NCBI RefSeq assembly: GCF_003001935.1
Contig: NZ_PVNG01000012.1
Coordinates: 299,979-363,978, forward strand
Reading direction: 5' to 3'
Source: Nonomuraea fuscirosea
Lineage (GTDB): Bacteria; Actinomycetota; Actinomycetes; Streptosporangiales; Streptosporangiaceae
Length of the DNA stretch: 64,000 nt
Shown here: positions 59,037 to 64,000 of the stretch, one piece after another
How positions within the stretch are numbered: the stretch's first letter is position 1
Layout of the letters: each line of letters begins with the position of its first letter
Translations under genes and position numbers: made by a program
Notes under the pieces: generated by a model
The model's input: only the letters and a program-made list of their open reading frames with translations
What the model was told of the DNA's origin: nothing
The model's database searches: none

Positions 59037-59756
59037 ATGGAATCGACCGCGATGATCACCCCCGGACTCGCCCGCGACCTCGCCACCCTGGGCAGACTCG
59101 GCGAGGACACCTCGACGGAAAGCGTGCTGCGCGGACTCACCACGGCGTTGACCGCCGGAGTCCCCGGCTGCTCGGGATCCTCCGCCGAGCACTGGCGCGA
59201 CCACCGCGTCATGGTCTCGGGCTCCCACAGCGAGCTCATCATGCTCGTCGAGGGCGAACGCCAGCTCGGCGAGGGACCGTCCCTCGAAGCCCGCCAGAGC
59301 GGTGGCCGCGCCACCATCACCGACGTGCTCGAAGAGACCCGCTGGCCCCGCTACGACGCCCTGGCCACCCGCTGGGGCGTGCGTTCCGTGCTGATCGTGC
59401 CCATCGAGGCGCCGCCGGCCATGCTCGTCGTCGGCCTCTACTCCGTCCGGCCTGGCGCGTTCTCGCCCCAGGGCGCCCACTCCCTGGCCGACATGCTGAC
59501 CGAGCAGCTCGGCGTGGCCATGGCCAACATGTCGGAGTTCGAGGAGGTGCGCACCGACGCCGCGCAGCTCCAGGAGGCCCTCGCCGGGCGCTCCGTGATC
59601 GACCAGGCCAAGGGCATCATCATGCAGACCAGTGGATGCAGCGCCGAGGCCGCGTTCGAGGAGTTGCGCCGCATCTCCCAGCACCACCAGGTCAAGGTGG
59701 CCGACCTGGCCCGGCTCCTGGTCGACGAGCACCAGCGCAAGTCGGCCAAACGCTGA
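59037..59756 (+). CDS. GAF-ANTAR transcription antitermination regulator
   Basis: A 239-residue two-domain regulator: GAF sensor (about 20-165) and C-terminal ANTAR three-helix RNA-binding domain (about 175-235, LQEALAGRSVIDQAKGIIMQ to DLARLLVDEHQRK, with the conserved A-x-G-I-I-M). ANTAR proteins bind paired hexaloop hairpins in nascent RNA and prevent termination. No such twin hairpins were recognised in this window. Divergent from the SpoIIE-like gene across 58 bp. The gap contains AT-rich GATAATGCTAGCCATAA. Confidence 0.92.
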   Translation: MESTAMITPGLARDLATLGRLGEDTSTESVLRGLTTALTAGVPGCSGSSAEHWRDHRVMVSGSHSELIMLVEGERQLGEGPSLEARQSGGRATITDVLEETRWPRYDALATRWGVRSVLIVPIEAPPAMLVVGLYSVRPGAFSPQGAHSLADMLTEQLGVAMANMSEFEEVRTDAAQLQEALAGRSVIDQAKGIIMQTSGCSAEAAFEELRRISQHHQVKVADLARLLVDEHQRKSAKR

Positions 59757-59769
59757 CAGCCCGCCGGCG

Positions 59770-60132
59770 TTATTTGATGGCGGCGAGTGCGTCGTCCAGG
59801 GTGTCGTAGAGCGGCAGGCGCTGCGCCAGCCCGGTGATCCACATCACCTTAGACTTGGAGTATTCGACTCCGATCAGCGCGAACTTGGCGCCCGACGCCA
59901 GGCTCGTCTGCCAGTGATGAACGATCAGCCCGAGTGCGCGCGAATCCATGAACGTCACCCCGGCCAGATCGAGGATCAGGTCGGCGCCCGCCATCACGAG
60001 ATAGTCGGCGAACTGCGCGCGTGTCGTGGCGTCGAGCACGCCGTCGACCCTGATCACGGTGATCTCGTCCACGGTCGACGACGTCAGGCTGAGGGCCGCC
60101 ACAGGCTCCCCGCCGTTCTCCGGCATTGTCAC
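59770..60132 (-). CDS. STAS-domain anti-sigma factor antagonist
   Basis: A 120-residue single STAS domain (RsbV/SpoIIAA type). The phosphorylatable Ser is in TFMDSRALGLIVH. When unphosphorylated such proteins bind the RsbW-type kinase and free the sigma factor. It starts at GTG 60132, with ATG 60126 in frame. Convergent with the ANTAR gene and divergent from the sigma factor gene. Confidence 0.9.
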   Translation of the reverse strand: MTMPENGGEPVAALSLTSSTVDEITVIRVDGVLDATTRAQFADYLVMAGADLILDLAGVTFMDSRALGLIVHHWQTSLASGAKFALIGVEYSKSKVMWITGLAQRLPLYDTLDDALAAIK

Positions 60133-60195
60133 GGGGCAACCCTACTGTCACCGCGCGATCGAGGAATACTTCCCGCGAGATGGGGGATACTGGAT

Positions 60196-60233
60196 CCGAA
60201 GTCCAGCAGAGGGCTTCGGTCTCGAGAGTCGAG
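60196..60233 (+). other. Structured leader upstream of the sigma factor gene
   Basis: Two adjacent hairpins: CCGAAGTCC (60196-60204) with GGGCTTCGG (60211-60219), and CTCGA with TCGAG (60221-60233), about 70-105 bp before the sigma-factor ATG. Upstream GGAATAC and GGGGATAC elements (about 60160 and 60184) resemble -10 boxes of sigma-B/F-type promoters, but no matching GTTT -35 box was seen. Confidence 0.4.
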
Positions 60234-60301
60234 CGAGGCGTGCCTCTGCATGGGCTTTTTCGCATGTTGCGGCCCGCCTGCGACCCATATGAGGAGCAGC
60301 G

Positions 60302-61072
60302 ATGGCTGTGCAGGAATACATCCTCGAGGAGATGACCGCAGAAGAGCTCCTAGCCGAGATGGTCAGGGAAGACACGCCCGGCAGTCAGAGGGAGCGCCTG
60401 CGTGAGCGCATCGTCGAGATGCACCGGCCGCTCGCCATGGAGATCGCCCGGCGCTACCGCTACCGGGGCGAACCTTTGGAGGATCTCCTCCAGGCCGCGT
60501 ATGTTGGCCTGATGAAAGCCGTCAACGGCTTCGATCCGACCCTGGGGCACGCCTTCAGGGGCTACGCCGTCGTCACGATGACCGGCGAGGTCAAGCGTCA
60601 CTTCCGCGACCGCACCTGGGCCATCCGGGTGCCCCGCCTCTACCAGGAGCGGCGCTCCGAGCTCAACCGCCTCGTCGCCGACCTCAGCCAGGACCTCGGC
60701 CGGTCCCCGACCGTGGCGGAGCTGGCCGCCAAGATGAACATCACCGAGGAGGACGTCCTGCTCACGCTCGACGCCTCCGCCGCGTACAGCACCCTGTCGC
60801 TCGACGCGCCCCTCGGCACCGACGACGACGCCGCCTCACTGGGCGACGTCATCCCCGAGGACGACGATACGCTGAGCAACATGGTCGACAGGGAAGCCGT
60901 CAAACCGCTCATCGACGCGCTACCCTCCCGCGAGAAGCACATCCTGTTGCTGCGCTTCTTCGGCAACATGACCCAGGCCGAGATCGCGGCCGAGTTCGGG
61001 ATCTCACAGATGCATGTCTCACGTATTCTCCGCAAGGTTCTCGACCAGCTGCGCACCGAGCTGGTCGGCTGA
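60302..61072 (+). CDS. RNA polymerase sigma factor, SigB/SigF/SigG subfamily
   Basis: A 256-residue group 3 sigma factor. Region 2 (PLAMEIARRYRYRGEPLEDLLQAAYVGLMKAVNGFDP; -10 recognition in FRGYAVVTMTGEVKRHFRD), region 3 (SELNRLVADLSQDLGRSPTVAEL) and region 4 HTH (LPSREKHILLLRFFGNMTQAEIAAEFGISQMHVSRIL). The family drives general stress or sporulation regulons in actinomycetes and is held by RsbW-type kinases. The RsbW-like gene follows 16 bp later. Ribosome-binding site GAGGAGC before ATG 60302. Confidence 0.95.
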   Translation: MAVQEYILEEMTAEELLAEMVREDTPGSQRERLRERIVEMHRPLAMEIARRYRYRGEPLEDLLQAAYVGLMKAVNGFDPTLGHAFRGYAVVTMTGEVKRHFRDRTWAIRVPRLYQERRSELNRLVADLSQDLGRSPTVAELAAKMNITEEDVLLTLDASAAYSTLSLDAPLGTDDDAASLGDVIPEDDDTLSNMVDREAVKPLIDALPSREKHILLLRFFGNMTQAEIAAEFGISQMHVSRILRKVLDQLRTELVG

Positions 61073-61088
61073 CAAGGACGGTCGCCGG

Positions 61089-61502
61089 GTGAACGAGGAC
61101 GTCGAGCCTCAGTCGGGCCACACGAGCCCGCCACCCGGCGCGCCCGTGAAAGACCTCGACTTCCGGCTGCCGGACCTGCCCCAGGTCCGGCAGTTCGCCG
61201 AGGACGAGGCCCGCGCCGCCGGCATGCCGGAAGAGGCCATCGGCGACTTCGTCATCGCCGTCAACGAGGTCGCGACCAACGCCGTCACCCACGGCGCCGA
61301 CCGGGCCGCCCTGCGCACCTGGGTGACCGGCGGGGATCTGGTCGTGGAGGTGCACGACGAGGGCACCTGGAAACCGGGGCCGATGCCCGGCGCGGTGGGC
61401 GGGATGGGGCTGTGGGTGGCCCGCCTGCTCTCCTCCGATCTGACGCTGCGGGTGGGCAACGGCGGCAGCACGGTCATCATGCGCTTCCCCGGCAAGGCCT
61501 GA
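61089..61502 (+). CDS. RsbW-like anti-sigma factor serine kinase (HATPase)
   Basis: A 137-residue GHKL ATPase. N box NEVATNAVTHG, G1 box VHDEGTW and G2 box GGMGLWVARLL. It most probably binds and inhibits the sigma factor encoded just upstream, and phosphorylates the STAS antagonist. The first 20 residues are Pro-rich and dispensable for the fold. GTG 61089 was chosen; the open frame upstream lies inside the sigma gene. Confidence 0.88.
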   Translation: MNEDVEPQSGHTSPPPGAPVKDLDFRLPDLPQVRQFAEDEARAAGMPEEAIGDFVIAVNEVATNAVTHGADRAALRTWVTGGDLVVEVHDEGTWKPGPMPGAVGGMGLWVARLLSSDLTLRVGNGGSTVIMRFPGKA

Positions 61503-61536
61503 CCGGCCGTTCGCTCGAAGCGGCCACATGGCAACG

Positions 61537-61570
61537 CGCCGCCCCCGCCCAGTGATGGGGGGACGGCGCA
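61537..61570. terminator. Convergent terminator hairpin
   Basis: GCGCCG plus CCCCC pairs with GGGGG, a bulged A and CGGCGC (11 bp) in the gap between the convergent RsbW-like and small membrane protein genes. Confidence 0.5.
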
Positions 61571-61605
61571 CTGTCTTCCACCGGCCTACGGGGCCGGCCT
61601 GTAGG

Positions 61606-61806
61606 TCATCGGCGGGCCCTGCCGCCGCGCCAGTTGCTGTATCCGGTGCGGATGCTGGCCGTACCGACGCCTGCCTGATGCAGGGCCAGCAGGGTGAGCC
61701 CCAGCAGGACGAACGTCATGCCGGAGAACCCGCCGGGAATCCGCACGCCGATCAGGTCGAGCAGGAAGCCCAGCCCGAAGACGATCGCTGCGACAACCGC
61801 GAGCAT
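61606..61806 (-). CDS. Small two-helix membrane protein
   Basis: A 66-residue protein: hydrophobic segment (MLAVVAAIVFGLGFLLDLIG), short Gly-rich turn, second helix (GMTFVLLGLTLLALHQAGV), then a basic tail (SNWRGGRARR). I do not recognise a named family, but similar small proteins are common in actinomycetes. A GAGGTGA ribosome-binding site overlaps the end of the preceding gene, so it is the third cistron of the cluster 61606-63239. Confidence 0.7.
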   Translation of the reverse strand: MLAVVAAIVFGLGFLLDLIGVRIPGGFSGMTFVLLGLTLLALHQAGVGTASIRTGYSNWRGGRARR

Positions 61807-61812
61807 GTCATG

Positions 61813-62691
61813 TCACCTCATTCCCTCACTCGAAGCGGGCGTGGACTGCCCCGAGGGCTGGCCGGAGAGCGCGAGCAGCCGCTCCAGAACGGTCCTGTAC
61901 TCGCGCAGCGCCAGCCGCAACTGCTCGGTGTCGCCACCGCCCGCGTCCTTCCAGCGGTCGCGCAGGGCGCCCGTCCGGTCGTTCAGCGCGCTGGTCAGCG
62001 CGTCCACGACCTCGCCGACCAGCCCGTCCGCACGCTGGACCGCCTCGCCGGGATCGTCCACGAACGACGCCTGCAGGTCGCGCCAGCGGGCCTGCACCTG
62101 CGTGGGGTCCTGCTCGAACAGCACGATCTCCTCGGGGGCGGCATGCGCCGGGACCTCGCCGGGGGCGGCCTGACCGTCGCGCACCACCGGACCGGCCTGC
62201 TCGGGCTCGACGTCGTGCGCGTGCTCAGGCTCGGCCAGCATGTCGCCGCCGGTCCTGGCGTACGGGTCCCGGTAGGACGCGTCGTCCTCGTCGCCGGGGG
62301 CGGCACCGTCTCGGGGAGCGGCGGCGGGGTAAGCGTCGTGATCACGCGAACCGCCCGCCAGGGGGACGTCCTCCTGGACGCCGTCCCGCGGCAGCCGATC
62401 GGTCCCGGCCTCGCTACGAGCGAGCTCATCGTCGTCGACCCGCTCGCCGACGACCGAGTCGTCCCGCGCGGCGTCATGGGAGGGGCCACCCGCGTCTCCG
62501 TAGAGATCGCCCTGCCCCGCGTCCTCGTACCGATCCCGATCCGGGTCACCGGCGACGAGACGATCCTCGTGCACCCTCTTCTCATCAGCCGTTGCCTCGG
62601 CCCCTGCGTAAGGCCGCTCATCAGGCTGCTCATCGGGGATGTCGTTGCGTTGCGACGGCACCTTCAGCTCGTCGCTGCTCATATCCTTCAC
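61813..62691 (-). CDS. Acidic protein with C-terminal domain shared with its neighbour
   Basis: A 292-residue protein without membrane segments. Residues 1-185 are acidic, Asp/Glu/Arg/Pro-rich and probably disordered. The C-terminal 100 residues (from about VQARWRDLQASFVDDPGEAV) form a helical domain that is clearly related to the C-terminal domain of the next gene upstream (shared pattern ARW..[LV]Q..FVD.P..AV..AD.LV). GTG 62691 overlaps the upstream stop by 4 bp; ATG 62682 is an alternative. Function unknown. Confidence 0.75.
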   Translation of the reverse strand: MKDMSSDELKVPSQRNDIPDEQPDERPYAGAEATADEKRVHEDRLVAGDPDRDRYEDAGQGDLYGDAGGPSHDAARDDSVVGERVDDDELARSEAGTDRLPRDGVQEDVPLAGGSRDHDAYPAAAPRDGAAPGDEDDASYRDPYARTGGDMLAEPEHAHDVEPEQAGPVVRDGQAAPGEVPAHAAPEEIVLFEQDPTQVQARWRDLQASFVDDPGEAVQRADGLVGEVVDALTSALNDRTGALRDRWKDAGGGDTEQLRLALREYRTVLERLLALSGQPSGQSTPASSEGMR

Positions 62692-63239
62692 CGTCCTTGG
62701 CTGGTCTCGTGCAGCAGCTCCTCGAACAGCGCGCGGTAGTGGACCATGGCCTGGCGGAGATCCTCCGTGGAGGCCTCCTTCCTGGCGGCCCGCCCGCTGA
62801 TCTCGTGCGCGGTCCTGTAGTGGTCGAGCGTCGCCGCGTGACCCACCGACAGATGGGAGACGCGCTGCTCGAAGTCCTCCGTCGGGTAACCCCGATCCGC
62901 CATGACCGAGGTGACCAGCTGATCGGCCTCGGTGACCGCAAAGCCGGGGGCGTCCACGAAGCGTTCCTGGACCTCGGTCCACCGGGCGGCGTAGGAGTCG
63001 CGCGACTCCTCCGACAGGGGCTTGATATCGAGTTCCGAATGCCGCTGCTCCCGGTCGAGCAACTCCTGCTCGGCCTCCCGGCGGTTGTTGTCATGCTCGG
63101 CGACTATGCGTTCGTACTCAGGGCCGAAGCGTTCGCGGAGATGGGAGCGGCGCTTCTGTTGCTGCAGCACGAAATAAGCCACTGCGGCGAGCGCCAGCAC
63201 CGCGACCACGACGACGGCCACCCATGCCCAGGTGGTCAT
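62688..63239 (-). CDS. Membrane-anchored protein with the same uncharacterised domain
   Basis: A 183-residue protein: N-terminal membrane helix (WAWVAVVVVAVLALAAVAYFVL), a charged coiled-coil-like stretch (RRSHLRERFGPEYERIVAEHDNNRREAEQELL) and a C-terminal domain (AARWTEVQERFVDAPGFAVTEADQLV to MVHYRALFEELL) that parallels the domain of the overlapping downstream gene. Good GGAGG ribosome-binding site before ATG 63239. Function unknown. The pair looks like a membrane-bound and a soluble version of one module. Confidence 0.78.
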   Translation of the reverse strand: MTTWAWVAVVVVAVLALAAVAYFVLQQQKRRSHLRERFGPEYERIVAEHDNNRREAEQELLDREQRHSELDIKPLSEESRDSYAARWTEVQERFVDAPGFAVTEADQLVTSVMADRGYPTEDFEQRVSHLSVGHAATLDHYRTAHEISGRAARKEASTEDLRQAMVHYRALFEELLHETSQGR

Positions 63240-63307
63240 GATGTTCGCCTCCGGTCTATGTGTTGAGACCAGCGACTGCCCGCCGACGGCGTGTCGAAAC
63301 GCCTGAT

Positions 63308-63733
63308 TCAGCGGTCGTCGAGCGCTTTCCTGGCCGCCGCCAGCACCGACGCCACGTGCGACCCGCCCTCCCCTGCGGCCACCTCACTGAACCCGCCGGC
63401 GGGGTCGTACCGGACGTCGAGCCCCGCCTCCACCAGCCGCTCGGCCCACCGCAGCGCGGTGTTCAACCGCTCAGCCGCCGGCGGCCTGCCCTGCGCCGCC
63501 GCCGACAGATTCCGCAGATTCGTGGCCGGCCCGGACTGGGAGTGCTCACGGGCCAGCTTCCACGGCAGGGCGGCACTGTGGTCCATCATCGGCTTGGCCA
63601 GCCCCGCGGCCCGCTTGGCCTGCAGCACCCCCGACTCACTCACCCCGAAGTGAGCGGCCAGCTCCTGCACACTCCTGCCCTCGGCGACGAGCCTGGCCAG
63701 CTCCTTGCGATCGATGGTCGCCTTACGCCCCAC
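63308..63733 (-). CDS. Small helix-turn-helix DNA-binding protein
   Basis: A 141-residue protein. The N-terminal HTH (RKELARLVAEGRSVQELAAHFGVSESGVLQAKRAAGL) resembles resolvase/sigma-70 region 4-like HTH motifs. The C-terminal 90 residues have no recognised motif. GTG 63733, with GAGGGGG just upstream, is the chosen start. A 14-bp palindrome lies 25 bp upstream and may be its own operator. It is adjacent to the tRNA-Pro gene. No catalytic recombinase residues are present. Confidence 0.65.
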   Translation of the reverse strand: MGRKATIDRKELARLVAEGRSVQELAAHFGVSESGVLQAKRAAGLAKPMMDHSAALPWKLAREHSQSGPATNLRNLSAAAQGRPPAAERLNTALRWAERLVEAGLDVRYDPAGGFSEVAAGEGGSHVASVLAAARKALDDR

Positions 63734-63757
63734 CTGACCCCCTCGCTCCCGCTCTCC

Positions 63758-63771
63758 GTGTACGCGTACAC
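63758..63771. promoter_or_regulatory. 14-bp palindrome upstream of the HTH gene
   Basis: GTGTACGCGTACAC is a perfect palindrome between the HTH gene and tRNA-Pro. It has the GT-N-AC outer form of many regulator sites; candidate operator. Confidence 0.5.
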
Positions 63772-63827
63772 CTCCGATGTGCGCTAAGGTTATGACGTCC
63801 CGCCCCGCAGGGGGCGGCCGACACAAC

Positions 63828-63901
<74 letters not shown>

Positions 63902-63908
63902 CGGTTGT

Positions 63909-63924
63909 GATGTCGCACGACATC
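63909..63924. other. Inverted repeat after tRNA-Pro
   Basis: GATGTCG, 2 nt, CGACATC: perfect 7-bp arms starting 8 nt after the tRNA. Possibly part of the tRNA trailer structure or a protein site. Confidence 0.5.
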
Positions 63925-63926
63925 GG

Positions 63927-63956
63927 AAACCCTCGAACCTACGGGTTCGGGGGTTT
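63927..63956 (+). terminator. Terminator of tRNA-Pro
   Basis: A 13-bp stem (AAACCCTCGAACC with GGTTCGGGGGTTT, one G-U pair) and 4-nt loop. The last 44 bp of the window show nothing further. Confidence 0.8.
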
Positions 63957-64000
63957 CGTCGTGTTGGGGTTTGCCTGAGGTTGGTAGTCGCGGGTGGGGT

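Noticed and set aside
63308..63733. Phage or transposon recombinase beside the tRNA
   Set aside because: Only a small HTH is present; no Ser or Tyr recombinase active-site residues and no inverted-repeat-bounded element.

Overview
The window is about 64 kb of very GC-rich DNA (roughly 70% or more by eye) with GTG/TTG starts, 1-8 bp stop/start overlaps and hairpin terminators that lack T-tracts. It carries a complete mce lipid-import operon, an lprG-p55 pair, an Actinobacteria-style T-box, a sigma-B/F partner-switching cluster and many TetR/MarR/ArsR-type switches. This points to a filamentous actinomycete chromosome. A Streptosporangiaceae host (Nonomuraea-like) is an inference from gene content and order, not something proved by the sequence. 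No phage, insertion sequence, CRISPR array or rRNA is visible. No gap between genes exceeds about 270 bp.

Region 1 (1-19 kb) is core. It runs pyrG, a Rv1700-like Nudix hydrolase, xerD, parA, scpA, scpB, rluB, aroH, tyrA, cmk, der, an order familiar from Mycobacterium and Streptomyces. It covers CTP synthesis, chromosome resolution and condensation, rRNA modification, Tyr/Phe synthesis and ribosome assembly. ScpB and RluB carry very long low-complexity N-termini. Between tyrA and cmk lies an accessory insert: an FAD oxidoreductase, a DUF2795 protein, a GT2 glycosyltransferase, and a TetR-carotenoid oxygenase operon with a near-ideal promoter and operator.

Region 2 (19-25 kb) opens with a T-box leader whose candidate specifier is GAC and whose T-box bulge is UGGC. 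It precedes an archaeal-type aspartyl-tRNA synthetase. Then come p55 and lprG (envelope lipid export), a MarR regulator, a cation-diffusion transporter and an Sfp-type phosphopantetheinyl transferase.

Region 3 (25-34 kb) is one reverse-strand operon: yrbEA-yrbEB-mceA-F-mce-associated protein, with the phosphopantetheinyl transferase 17 bp downstream. Both MceD and MceE look like lipoproteins. The MceG ATPase is not in the window.

Region 4 (34-54 kb) is metabolic and accessory: aminopeptidase P, a CBS protein, a PGQT-repeat membrane protein, a GH114 glycosidase, a cyclase/ThDP-enzyme pair, dhaKLM, a P450, PlsC, a soluble Ser/Thr kinase, an ArsR/MFS divergon, an isonitrile-hydratase-like protein, pruA-putA with a PucR-type regulator, and a hydrolase.

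Region 5 (54-64 kb) holds lgt, a GH16 protein, a GT4 glycosyltransferase with a hairpin over its ribosome-binding site, and a stress-signalling cluster (SpoIIE-like protein with altered metal ligands, GAF-ANTAR regulator, STAS antagonist, sigma factor, RsbW-like kinase). It ends with a three-gene cluster carrying a duplicated uncharacterised domain, a small HTH gene and tRNA-Pro(GGG).

A window-wide oddity is the abundance of short tandem repeats. Several extend outward from, or include, stop codons in the 3' flanks of genes.
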